A stretch of 64,000 nucleotides of DNA. It comes from Patagioenas fasciata. Taxonomy: Eukaryota; Chordata; Aves; Columbiformes; Columbidae. Below the pieces are notes generated by a model. The model was not told the origin of the DNA, searched no databases, and saw only the letters and a program-made list of their open reading frames with translations. The translations under genes were made by a program, and so were the position numbers. The stretch is taken from contig NC_092520.1 in the NCBI RefSeq assembly GCF_037038585.1, positions 121,862,001-121,926,000 on the forward strand. The letters run 5' to 3'. Positions 52,801-64,000 of the stretch are shown here, piece by piece (within the stretch, counting starts at the first letter, position 1; each line of letters starts with the position of its first letter).

Positions 52801-54229
52801 ACTAACCTGCGTCCTAACAAATGAAATGCCTCCTGCTATAACACTTGATTATAAAAACCTTTGTGATTTATGAATGCGGACATAGATCCATGGGCAGCTC
52901 TAGTATTTTACTGTCATATTTGATTAAAGGTTTTTTTACGTACTCTCGTTATTTCTGAGAAAGGGCTGAATTGTCCATCTCATCCACTTACATCATGCCC
53001 AGTGAGAATCAGTAACATTACTTTAAGCATTGCTGTCTTAGCAACAAAAAGTAATTAACACATGCAGTTTCATTTCAGGCAGTACAGAGGACAGTCTGAG
53101 CAGAAACAACTAGCATGCACTGGCCATTTTGGTACAGTGACCTGCCCTTGACTTATTTTATATACTTGCAGATAAAGGTGTCAACAAGGTTTACAGATAG
53201 CTCTAGTTCTTCCCCTCACCTTTTCAGCCTCCATCCCCCTATTTTCACCCTCCCTGTGTTTATTATTTTGTCAATAATACAAACCTCAAAAGCTGACCTG
53301 CCTATCAAAAAAAAAAAAATAATTAAGATAGACATGGCAGTATGAACACAAAGAGAATCATGAGCCCTTCCTCCCTGAGTGGTCCAAAGGGCATGATAAC
53401 AACTCACTTTTTAATTAATTAGTAACTTCCTTTATGTGGTTAATATAAAGTTTAAATCAACTTCATACAAAGTTAGCTGTATTTTCTTAATTGGTGTCTA
53501 ACTTATGCTCTCTGGCTTCTGTATCCTTATTTAAGCTGGAAACCAGGTGTTGCTTTGTGGCAGCTTTATTGGGAATTTCAGTGTTCTCTTTTCCAGTCCC
53601 ACAGGAAACCTACATTGTTCTATGAATGCGAACTAGTACACTTCTGAGACCCACTTAATACTTTATGGTTTTAGTCCATTCCCCCATAACATAGCCCCAA
53701 ATCCTAAAGCAAGTAATCTTCACTCATGAAAGTTATTCTGCCTTAAAGAAAGTGGCCATAAAAGTTACTCTGATGAGTTGAGTTCCATGGAAAAGTGAAA
53801 TAAAGATTGGTCTACTAAAAAGGAGTCATGTAAGAGAAGAAAAGGGAAATCATTTCTGACACTGCCAAACTGCATTTTATCATTCTGAAAGACACAACCT
53901 AATAGAATAGCTTGCTTTATTTAAAGGATACATTTGGTATTAATTTCTCACACATGTTATATCAGTGGTGTCTTCTGCACATTAAACAGTTCCGCAGGCA
54001 GTAAGAGTTTCTGCATTTGCCAGGGGTAGCACAAACATAATAAATGATATCTTACATATTCATTCCATTTATGCCCAAGTAAGTGAGATCACTAGTTCAA
54101 ATGCATGTTTTGAAATAGGTTAATTTTTAAATAAATATGAGAGATATGGTGGGAAGCATTGAAGACAATGTCTATTTGTCAAAATGGAGGTTAAGGAATG
54201 ACTGAGTTCTCTATGTGTTTTCCATTTAG

Positions 54230-54327
54230 TCTGAAAATCCCTTCAGGTTGGAAATATGGCATTGCAAAAGTCAGGGTCAATGCTCAGAATGGGATCTCTC
54301 CATTCAGCTCTGAGACTGTATTAAAAA
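54230..54327 (+). other. Fibronectin type III-like coding fragment, doubtful exon
   Basis: After an acceptor (gtgttttccatttag) the plus strand reads a frame with VRVNAQNGISPFSSE. This resembles the F and G strands of a fibronectin type III domain (an alternating V-R-V then A-x-N-G-x-SPFS pattern). The possible donor (gtagac) would leave phase 1, the usual phase at domain borders, but it is weak. No first half of the domain is seen upstream. It could be a relic exon or coincidence. Confidence 0.22.
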
Positions 54328-56162
54328 GTAGACAACTCCTGACCAAACAGTTTTGCATTTTTAAATACTATGCACTCCTATCTATCCATTCACCTTTTGT
54401 TTCAATAACAAATGCAAAAAAAATAGTTTCTGAAAGATCCTGACATCATATCCAGCAGGTAAGAAAATTCATGATCTTACAACTCCTTTCCTTTCACTCT
54501 CTATTTTTTCTGAAGAGGCCAATATATCTTGCTGGGAAAGACCATCCATTATCATGGTAACGGTAGTTATTGATTTTAATTAAATCGTCAGAAAGAAGCT
54601 GAAAATATTAAGCCCTATTCTTCCACGTTCCAGGTATCAAAATAAATGCTACTGAGAATTTACACTGACACAATCACATATTTATGCCTATGTCCAAGGC
54701 TGCAACCAGGCTGCACAAGAGATGCCAACAGAGCCCTCCAACAGCTTTAATTAGCACAGAAAGCTGATTTGATGGTAAGGACATCATGTAGCAGGCTTGG
54801 CATCAACATCTCATCAGGAGAAGGGAGTCCCTATTGCAGTAAAAAACTTGATGGGCAGCAGTAGTCACTTAATTTGTTTATATAACCAAGGAAGCTGGGT
54901 TTGCCCTTTTGTTTCCCCCCCCTATTGCTTATTTAATTTGTGCAGAAAGAGCAAGTGTTTGGGTTAACATCCAGCTACTCACAACTAAAACTTGGAATGC
55001 CTGCCAACTGTATAAATCTCACCAACCATGAAAAGGAAAAAGGCTTTTGTCCCATAACAAGAGTCTTAGATGCACATACATGTAGAGAGAAAACAGGAGT
55101 ACAGTCTGTTCCTAAACTATTAATTCTGTTAGATTCCTAATATTGTTCACACGCAGTAGTAAATCTTGACGTGTCCAAGTTGCAGAAAAATATTTCAGTC
55201 ACAGACTTCAGAGAAGTAAACTGATTCAGAAACATTGTGTTTCAATATTTCATTTAAACTTGCACAGTGTGCTTTTGTTGGGGGTTTGGGTTTCATTTAT
55301 CCTGTCAGAAACAGCACCTTGTAATACAGCTTTGCTGCCCTGCAAGGACTGATGGAATGGTGCTCACAAGGCAGAGGGCACACCATTTGGTAAATGTCAG
55401 ATGCAGAGTACTACTACTCTAATAATAATAAAAAAAATCCATTGATCTCTCGAACTCCATCTGACCAATGGGATCAAATTGGTTTTAAATGTGATGCCAT
55501 TGTATTTTAGTGTAAGCTCGCTGATGGAGAGAGTTAGGCAGTCTTCTGTTGAAGATTTCAGGTCTCCAATGCTATGTGGATGGATTGGTAGAAATTCTTC
55601 TGTGTGTTATATTTTCTCTGTGGAATCCCTGCAGAAGAATAAGATAGTTGCTTTTTCCTAGTGATTGCCATGTGTAAGTGCTTAGATATTAATTGGCAAT
55701 TTTACTTATCAGAGTAATATTTCCTGCTTTCTCTCACACAACAAAAAGATGATATCAAATCCATAACGGCCTTGTTCCATCTGTAAATCCATCTGGTTTT
55801 TAGTATGTGCCCTTGAAGTACTGATGCATTTGGGGAAAACCACATTGCAAATAAACAAATTTAATATATAGCATTACAGTTTTGGAATGCAAAAATCCAT
55901 TATGTCTTGCACGGCAAAAATCCACTGCATTCCTGCAACAGATGCCCCTGCCTTGCAGGTTGCAATATATTGTTGTCATTTGAATGTTTATTCCTTTCTC
56001 TATGCTACCATTTGAAGAGATACTTCACTTCAATAACTGAAAGATATAAGAGAAGAGACATTTGGAAGCCTGACATTTATCCACCTCTTCTCCCAAGCAT
56101 CTGCGGATTTGGCCATTTCCTTGATATTTTTTCCTCTGTTTGATTATCTGTCTGTGTCTTAC

Positions 56163-56308
56163 AGGCACAGAGATTTCAGAGGACCCATTGTGACAGTGTC
56201 TCCTTTTGGAACAGTGTGCTGAACAATCTTTACTGTCCCTGGTGGCTGAGTGACAAGTATGTCTCTGATTAGGGTCATAGAGGAGAACCAGCTGCTTCTG
56301 ATGCAGTT
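56163..56308 (-). CDS. Candidate internal exon, 146 bp (phase 0 in, phase 2 out)
   Basis: The acceptor (gcttttgtttgacttcag) and donor (gtgcct followed by gtaaga) are both strong. Phase 0 reads 48 codons including DILVTQPPGTVKIVQHTV and PKGDTVTMGPLKS. Phase 1 is also open throughout (a His/Cys/Ser-rich reading), so the true frame, if any, is not settled. I prefer phase 0 because its composition is closer to a folded protein. No family recognised. Confidence 0.3.
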
Positions 56309-57516
56309 CTGAAGTCAAACAAAAGCAATCCCATGCAAGTCAGGAGCATCATCTGAAGCAGTGACTCTTGTCCCTAGACAGCAGTGTTAAGCAAGAGATT
56401 CACCACGTGCAACAATTTTCTGCCCCACCTAGAGAGAGACTTGGCAGAAAAGTGGTGTGAAATTAACAACTGTCACTTACTTACTCAATTTGCACAGAGA
56501 AAAATTAAATTGTTTCCACTCATTTTGAGCTTTGACAAGGGAAACAGGATGTTAATGTTCCCAGCATGCACTGTCTGGGGTAGACGGCAGCACAAGCATC
56601 CATCAATCCTGTTACAGTTCTTCTAATGTCCGTCACAGCAGATGCCATTTTCTGTGTAGTAATATTAATTAATCAGACCACTACACATTACAGATACGTT
56701 CAAGGAGTCTTTCCTTTTCATGACATGCAGGCTAAAATTTACTACAGCATAAATACATTGTAATGTACAGGGTTGAATTTTGCCACCATGTCACCATTCA
56801 CTTACAGGACTGCTGGCAATTCTCTAGCTATGTCACTTCTTGGCTTGGTCTGAGTTAATAACTGAAGTGGCACACAACCAAAGGATTTGTGGAGGGTGCG
56901 TAAGCATTTACGTATCAGCTGATGTCCTGTCTTTGTCCTCTTTCAGGGAATGACCCTTGAATTATGACATGAGAAGGGAAAAAGAATATTTTGGAAACTT
57001 TGTGCAGCTAAGAGATGAGCATAACAAAAAGTGGAGAGAATGAGGAGTGCTGAATTTCATGCTACTCTAGGGTGTAATGAAAAAAATCAATTTTTTTCCT
57101 AAAGACATGAATTTTTCCAGGTTTTCAAGAGCTCCATGTCTCACTCTCAGCTGACAATATACAATCACCTTGGGGTTATATTGAACAGAAGTAGCTATCG
57201 ATCAGAAAAACACTTACAGATTAGGAGCCTTGCAAAAGAGTTACTCAGCAATCTCTCTTAATTGGATATGTTCAACACTTGAAACTTAATTTTTATCTCC
57301 ATTTAAGTGAGTCAATATTGTGGAAGCAGCTAGAAAACAGGCCTGGCACAATAAACCTGCAGTTCTGCTCCTATTTGCTTGGATCAGTCTAGTCAAAAGC
57401 AGAATGTGTCTGCCTTTATTTCAGGTCGAATACCCACTGGCCTCATACTCTATGAAAAGGCTGTAATGGTTTCTATTTAGCACCGTAACAAGGAGTCATG
57501 GACTATACCAAGTTTA

Positions 57517-58460
57517 CAGAGTCACAGATTATCTGAGAAGGGATCTCTGGTGATTGGCTAGTCCAAACCCTTCAGCTCAAGCAGGGTGAACTACAGCAGG
57601 TTGTGCAGAATTGTGTTCAGTTGGATTTTGAATAACTCAAAGGATGGAGACTCTACAACCTCTTCAGGCAGTGTGTCCCAGTGTTTTGACTCCCCCCATA
57701 GCAATCTTTTTTCTTATGCTGAGCCTCCTCTTCAAGGCTAGAAATCCCGGCTCTCTCAGCCACTTGCTGTATGTCCCCATATGCACTCCCTTAAACATCT
57801 TTGTGACCTTAGCTCCAGTATGCCCATGTCTCTTCTTGCATCAGAGAGGACAGATCTGTACATAGCACTCTAGATGCGGTCTCACCAGGAATGAGTAGAG
57901 CACAAGGACCACCCCCCTTGACCTGCTGACAATGGTCTTCCTAATACAGCCTTTTTGGCCACCAGGGTGCATTATTGGCTCATGTTCAATTTTTTTGTCC
58001 ACCAGGATGACCAAGGCTTTTTCTGCAAAGCTGCTTTTCAGAAATTCTGCTGGCCACACCTGTACTGGTGCACAGGGTTATTCTTCACCAGGTGCAGCAA
58101 TTTGCACATGTTTTTGTTGAACTTAATGAGATCCTTGTTGACCTATTTCTCCAGTCTGTCAAGGTCCATCTGAATAGCAGCAGAGCCATTTGATGTGTCA
58201 ATCACTCCCCCCAGTTTCGCATGTTCTGCAAACTTGCTGAGGGTGCACTCTACCTTGTTGTCTAGGTCAAGAATAACAGTATCGGGCCCAGTATTGACCC
58301 TGGGGTACATCACTAGGGACTGGTCTCCAGCTGGACTTCTTGCTGCTGTTACAACCTCCTGAGCCTGGCAGTTTAGCTACTTTTCAGTCAATCTCCCTGT
58401 CCACTTATCTAATGCATATTTCATCAGTTCGGCAGCTTTTGGAGATCACAAACTCCAGAA
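57517..58460 (-). mobile_element. CR1 LINE fragment, old and diverged
   Basis: The reverse complement matches the CR1 3' half: a block around ggctagtccaaacccttcagctc near the 3' end, then tcttcaggcagtgtgtccc, then ORF2-derived blocks (tagatgcggtctcaccagg, ccaccagggtgcatt, atgttctgcaaacttgctg). It is 5' truncated near 58460 and has many substitutions and stops. Confidence 0.83.
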
Positions 58461-60887
58461 GAATCAGGTTCTATTAAATTCTGTTTCTACTAGTATCTAG
58501 CTACTAACCCTTACAGCCTGTTAACATGAAGAGTTTGGCATTGGCTATGCCTAAACAAGATGACTGGTTACAGTAATCTTGTCAATCCTGCCCCTGAGTT
58601 CTGTAGGAGATGACATAACATACTGAAAAAGGATGAAGAGCCACTATACAATTGAAGGAGGCTCATTGCTTTTCTCTCCTCAAAGGCTAATATGACTAAA
58701 GGAGAAATACTGAGCACATTTTCTGAAAAAACAATATGACTTTTAATAGGAAAAGAAAAAAGTCTCCTTTTCCTTCTGCTATGCAGAACAGAGTCTCCTG
58801 CTTGAAAATACAGCAAACCTGAGCCTTAAGCTAACATATGGAGTCTTGCACATCTGTAGCTTAAACAACTCAGAAGCAGGACACTTCATTAAGTAGCTTT
58901 CAATACATATGTTTATGTAATACTAAATATAATAAAGGTAAAAATGTACAGTACTAGTAAAGATAGGACAGAAACACTGAAATCAAATGTATGTTTTAAT
59001 TTGGGTTTATCCATTTACTAATTTTCAAGGTTTGCCAATTTTTAACTTTTTAGAAACACAGCACCTATTTAATGCTTTGAAAGACCTGAACACCTCATGA
59101 CAATTCTGCTAAGAAAAAGCAATTATAGGTCTCCTACCCCTGCTTAAGAGCAGAAATAACAGATTTCCCATAAGCAAAAAATACGGACACGACCTCCCAA
59201 AATTCAGGTCTTTCTGACTGTTGGGCTTACAGGGGTATGTGTACCTCTTCACATGTCTGAAAGCACCACCTGTTCATAGTTGCTGAGGCATATAGTTCAG
59301 CAGGAACATAGAAATTAGCTGCCTGTGTTCTTCTCTTATTTTGTATAACTGCTGTAAATTTCAGTGCTTTGTTCATCCAAGTTCCATTACACAATTAAAG
59401 GTACCAAAGGAAAACATCAGTACCAAGTGAAGATAAAGCTCTCCTAAAGGTCATTTATGATGGGTTCTTGTGTTCATTCTTTCCCTTGACACATGTGATT
59501 GCTTTATCCATACTCCCCATCTGCAGTGAGAAAGCCAAACTTTTGCAATGTATCTCTCCTAACTTCCTAAATCTTCTTCTCCCTGAACAAAGACTTGGTC
59601 ACGCTATTTTTACTGTGATAACACAATGTGTGTTAATAACTTTTTGATTTGATGTCACTAGTGTCTCAGCAATTGTTTTTTCATCATGGAGTTATATTTT
59701 GAAGATCATTAGTCACTGCCATCAGTGACCTGTTAGCTTGATGTTAATGGTTAAAAAAAACATTTTTCTTTACCTAATTTATACCAAAAATTAAACTCTA
59801 AAGGTTATGCTAGATGTTCCTGATCCTAAAGTCCAAGTCTAAAGATGCAGGTATTAAAAAGGTGAGAAGCATGAAAGCAGCACAGCTATTCTTGGGCAAG
59901 CGTTAATAATTAGATATTACTTTGGAGAAAGGGCAATGTTTCATCTGAAGATAAAGTATTATCTTCAATATCTTTTTGTGCAGTTGGTGGAACATTCCCA
60001 CTGATTGTGCTTCTAATCTCAAAATAAGTTGGCAGGTTTGCCCTTTTCTAGTTGAAATACAGGCTCTTCTGGGAAACCTTTACCAACACATCCTTAGAAT
60101 TGTTATGTCCTATTAAAGGTTGTTCACTGATATTTGTAGTATCTTAAATACACACCACATTATTACAGGTGAATTCTACATTTGCTTAGAGTAAAGATTA
60201 CACTGAAACTAAAAGACAAACAGACATCCACAGGGATCCCTTGTTTAGGGTGCAGACTCATTACTGTGCTAGACTATTGCTATATACTATGGAGGTGCTT
60301 CTGCAGCAGCAAAGTCTGGTAGGGAGGTAAAAAAGGCAGTTGTTGGAGCCTAGAGAAATGTGGTCATTTAAGATTTCTTATTCTCTAAAAACAAGAGGGT
60401 TTCACATACATTTTAGACAAGGCAAACCATAATGGCTGACAAATACAACAGAGTGATATTAAAAATTAATCCCAAAGATTGTTTTGTTTTTCCCCCAGAT
60501 GACAGTAGGAAATTCCTCTTCATGTGGCAGAAAGGGTTTTGGGATTTTTTTTTTTTTTTCTTAAGGTCGATCACATGAGAAAGTACAGGATTTCATTGCT
60601 TTCATAATAAAGGAAAAATGTATTTTAGCCTCATTTAATGGTTGGGAAAATTTGCCTTGGCTCCAATCAAGTAATTAAAAAAAAACCTGCTTGCTTGCAA
60701 TAATAAAGAAACGATACCAGAAACTAATGCATTCATTAAATTATCCCTTTAGGGCTGGCAAAACAGTCTGCACTCCTTTTAGTCAGAAATCTACCCTCGA
60801 ATGTCTGATGTTGAGACAATTTAGCTTTTATGTTTGTAACATTTTTTAGGTACCCACTTGTGTTTACCACAGTAGCAAAGAATTGCA
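58461..60887. other. Mostly noncoding stretch
   Basis: Apart from the exon candidate at 58572-58722, this is A+T-rich sequence with no recognised repeat or gene. A T run lies at 60545-60559. Confidence 0.45.
58572..58722 (-). CDS. Candidate internal exon (phase 1 in)
   Basis: A strong acceptor (catattgttttttcag) opens a frame reading SISPLVILAFEERKAMSLLQ and then SFFSMLCHLLQNSGAGL, which could be paired helices. Two donors are possible: GTATGT at 58623 (phase 1 out) and GTAACC at 58571 (phase 2 out); I give the longer form. Neither links in phase to 56163-56308 read in phase 0. Product unknown. Confidence 0.25.
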
Positions 60888-61078
60888 GGGAGAGGGAGAG
60901 GGAGAGGGAGAGGGAGAGGGAGAGGGAGAGGGAGAGGGAGAGGGAGAGGGAGAGGGAGAGGGAGAGGGAGAGGGAGAGGGAGAGGGAGAGGGAGAGGGAG
61001 AGGGAGAGGGAGAGGGAGAGGGAGAGGGAGAGGGAGAGGGAGAGGGAGAGGGAGAGGGAGAGGGAGAGGGAGAGGGAG
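60888..61078. repeat. Perfect (GGGAGA)n hexanucleotide array, about 32 units
   Basis: 191 bases of uninterrupted GGGAGA repeat on the plus strand with no visible mismatch, starting after attgca and ending before cagcttc. All frames through it are artefacts (Gly-Glu, Arg-Glu and, on the other strand, Leu-Pro repeats). The array is a polypurine tract with regularly spaced GGG runs. The true copy number may differ from that shown because pure arrays collapse in assembly. Confidence 0.97.
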
Positions 61079-63244
61079 CAGCTTCAAATCATTTATAGAA
61101 TTGGAAGTTAGAGTTCAGTAAAATAATTCCACTAGGTGAATCATTACAGAGTGTTACAATATTGCTTAACGGACAACATACTGATAACATGTAACTGTTA
61201 TAATTTAGAAAAAAAACCCTATAAAATAAATCAACAGAAAGACCGATTATTATACTATCCTTCTCCTTCCCAAAATACATATCACTTTTTTTTTTTTTGT
61301 GCTTCTTCTAAAGCTGTGCACATGTATCAGGAAGGTAATGATATGATTTTTTTCAAATTATTAAAATAGCCCACAAGAGCAAGTCTGCTGACATCTGCCA
61401 TGCATTCCTGGGCTAAAAGACAAGTGTCACTGGAAGGTAATTGCATATAAAGTGCTATAGCATGTAATTATTGAATCTCTTTTATGTTAATAGCCACATT
61501 TAATCATTAAGGCTGGTCAAAATGGTTTTATCAAACATGTTTTGGCTAAATGGAATCTCAATAGACATATTCTGAAGACAACGTTTGCAAGAAAGAAAAG
61601 AAAGGAATTTGACCTTGTATGCAATTGTATATAAGGCTATGGAAACAACACCAACCTGTCTCAAGTCAGTCATGCTTAGAATACCTCATCCTATCTATTT
61701 CTCACTGCGACCCAGTGTATCCTGCTGAAGTACATATCCTGGGCTCCTGCAGCTCTACAGGAGCAAAGCTGGTGCACTTGGGAATCCAGTAAGCCATGCA
61801 GAACAGTGGGGCGTTTTCAGTTTGTGATAGTTTCAAAGGAAGTGTTATGCACTCACCTGCAAAATATAAAATCCATTTAGCCTACCTATTTTGTGGGAAA
61901 ATAAAAAAAAAGACAAAAGACACAATACGTTCACCTTTTTGCAAGTTTCTATTAGCTTGCCCATCACAAAAAATTATTTTCCAATATTTATTGCAAATGA
62001 CACAGCCTTCATTCCTACTAGTGATTCAGCCATAATGCACAAAAATCAGCCAAAATCTCTGTTGCTAAGACTTTAGAATTAAACATATGCATAGACTATA
62101 ACTGTATCTTAGACAAGGACTACAATTTGTGACTTTCAAGTATTAACTTATAATAGTGACATTTATAAATGAATATTTAAGATTAATTTAACAACTTGAG
62201 GTTGAGTACACTGTTAACCTCAGCTGAATAAGTTTTCTCTTTATAGGATGCAAGCCCTTAATCTCCCCCTTTCTTTCTGTGTTGCTTGCATTGGAAATCT
62301 GTACATACTAAGTAAACAATAACAGGTATAAAAATAATAATGACTATATATTAATAGAAGTGGTTTATCTTCATGTGACACTTCAAGGTCAAATGTTTTA
62401 CTGGGTGGGATCTGAGTGTGTGTCCTGAGTATTCCCTGAACAACGAAGATGTGTAAGAAGTCACTTGTATCATGTCTCTGAGAATACAACACACAGTTTC
62501 ACATCCAAAACATATTCTACTGAAAAAACTAAATCAGATGCTCCCTGTTTTATAAAGTAAATTGAACTAACCATATCTACATGAATGAATTCTAGCTGTT
62601 TGACTATTTTTAAATAAGAATGTCTTGATATTGAAGGGGAGAGTTTTCTGACAAAATGAAGGGGGAAACTTCAGCCTTTGATCTCCCTTCATTTTGAATG
62701 CTGGAGGGGGAAAAAAGGGGGACAAATAATCAGATAATTGCACAATTTTCCTACAATAAATTAAGAAAATTAATTTTGGAAATTAAAACCCCCATAAAAC
62801 CTTCAAAAAGTAGATCTGTAACTTTACAGATGTCATACAGCTGAAACTGATGAAAAATTGAATAATGCTACTTAAAGCCGAAAATCACATGCACAGTTCA
62901 CATTGAGCTTCAGTTCACAGAAGTAACAAGGAATAATAAGATTTCCAGGAGAGTAATTACAGAATAAAATATAAGTGTTTATAATCTAAAATACAAGTCG
63001 GTCTACGATCCAGTTAAATGTTTCTCACTTTTCCAAAACACATGTTGCAATAACAATATGTACATGGCAGTTGAACGTATGAGAAGATGAGCCTACAGAG
63101 TCAGTATGACTATGCATCTCTAAAAGCTTATGAAGTGAAAAGATATTTTTAAGGATTTTCTAGGCAGCTGGAATTCATGAACCTCGCTTTGGCAGTGTAA
63201 TAGGGAACTGGAGAGAAGGAGACCATGCACACAAGGTGCTGTGT
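61079..63244. other. Noncoding stretch
   Basis: A+T-rich, with a T run at 61287-61299. An open minus-strand frame at 62241-62492 has an acceptor but no convincing donor. No recognised gene or transposon. Confidence 0.45.
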
Positions 63245-63450
63245 GAAAGAGCATGAGAAAGAGTGAGAGTGAGTGAGAAAGAATGAGAGGGAGAGAGTGA
63301 TAAGAAAAAGCAAGCAAGAGCAAATCAGAAAGAGCGTGAATGAGCACGAGAGCATACATGAGTGCATGCGAGAGCTACAGGATGAGCTACAGTAAGGGCA
63401 AGTGCGAGCAAGAAAGCAAGCATGTGAGAGCATGTGGCGAAGGAGAGATT
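63245..63450. repeat. Degenerate GAG-rich purine repeat
   Basis: About 200 bases of imperfect units built from gagcatgaga, gagtgag and gagagag motifs, with interspersed gcaagcaag. The array is too diverged for a single consensus length, probably an old minisatellite or expanded microsatellite. Confidence 0.75.
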
Positions 63451-64000
63451 GTCTAAAATGTTCAGTAATGCCAGCTAATCATAACAGTTGTAGGAAACTA
63501 ACTTGTCTCCAGTGAACTGTGTTTTGACCCTCTTATTACAGAAGTCAAGAACCAGCTAAAAAAGTCAGGCTGGGAGCCATGAAGTTCAGCTACTAACACA
63601 ATGTTTAAATCAGCATCAATTAGCTGGATGAGAAAGCAATTAAAAAAAAAGGTTGGCAGAACCCAGAGGGGAAGGAGGGAAAATCATATAATTGATACAG
63701 GGTATGGGTTTCAGTTGCTGGTGATACACAGTTGCACAATTTGCATCGTTTCTCTGCCTCCTTTGCAAAGCGAAGTTTGCAAGCATGTGTTAATTAAGTA
63801 ACACCATGGATTCATATAGAGATTAAAACTGTTGTCCTGAAGTGTTCTCGCTAGCCATTCATTTTGTATTCAAGACTAAACTTATGCTAGACTTTGTAAA
63901 AGAGGAGGAATACATATGAGAGCCCTGGCCTATCAGCACAAACCAAACTGATGCGAAAGGGTGTAGTGCACTCATCCAGCTCCCACTCCCACCCCGCAGC
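63451..64000. other. Noncoding stretch at window end
   Basis: No gene, repeat or RNA gene recognised in the last 550 bases. Confidence 0.45.

Larger units (their letters stand above)
46110..57516. other. Long mostly noncoding stretch
   Basis: A+T-rich, with few repeats: (CAAA)n-like at 47350-47458, (TTTTG)n/(TTTG)n at 49791-49898. Weak splice-paired frames occur on both strands (for example 48164-48225 and 53220-53301 on minus, 54230-54327 on plus). No recognisable transposon lies inside it. Confidence 0.4.

Noticed and set aside
53220..53301. Minus-strand 82-bp segment with long T tract acceptor and GTGAGG donor
   Set aside because: Its phase does not join to the candidate at 56163, and the T tract may simply be a homopolymer run.
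60821..61111. Open frames coding for Leu-Pro, Gly-Glu and Arg-Glu repeats
   Set aside because: Translation artefacts of the hexanucleotide array; a stop-free repeat unit gives open frames in several registers.
1..64000. LTR retrovirus, SINE, tRNA, snRNA or CRISPR elements
   Set aside because: Looked for on both strands by eye; no paired LTRs, tRNA-like boxes, U-RNA motifs or regularly spaced repeats were recognised. A profile search could still find diverged copies.

Overview
The window looks like a piece of a bird chromosome. The main reason is the set of CR1 LINE fragments whose 3' ends carry the avian-type octamer tail (copies of ATTCTATG or ATTCTGTG). The rest is mostly single-copy, A+T-rich sequence with few repeats and no LTR retrovirus, SINE cluster, rRNA or tRNA that I could see. 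There is no bacterial-style gene organisation; any protein gene here must be split into short exons by long introns.

Mobile DNA: five CR1 loci are visible. They lie at about 7.87-8.46 kb (minus), 13.33 kb (a 3' stub, minus), 29.92-32.19 kb (two minus-strand pieces sharing part of the same consensus), 38.55-39.26 kb (plus, with an open C-terminal part of ORF2) and 57.52-58.46 kb (minus, old). A small palindromic TA-flanked element at 1171-1254 looks like a mariner-type MITE. Simple repeats include a pure GGGAGA array of about 32 units at 60.89-61.08 kb, a (TG)n tract at 22.0 kb, and several (CAAA)n or (TTTG)n tracts.

Genes: I found no gene I can name. Minus-strand segments at 20.5, 16.3, 13.2, 7.5, 5.9 and 2.4 kb have acceptor and donor signals around open frames, and their phases join without a break into one C-terminal coding stretch ending in TGA at 2365. 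A second, denser minus-strand group lies at 44.9-47.0 kb and joins in the same way. Further isolated candidates lie at 38.0 kb (with TAA and a downstream AATAAA), 42.2, 56.2 and 58.6 kb. If real, they suggest that most of the window is introns of a minus-strand gene whose 3' end lies near 2.2 kb. This is a prediction from splice signals and frame only. A window this size produces chance acceptor-donor pairs on both strands, so each exon has low to moderate confidence and the product is unassigned.

The remaining sequence, from a few hundred bases to several kilobases per stretch, shows only A+T-rich noncoding DNA, homopolymer runs and microsatellites.
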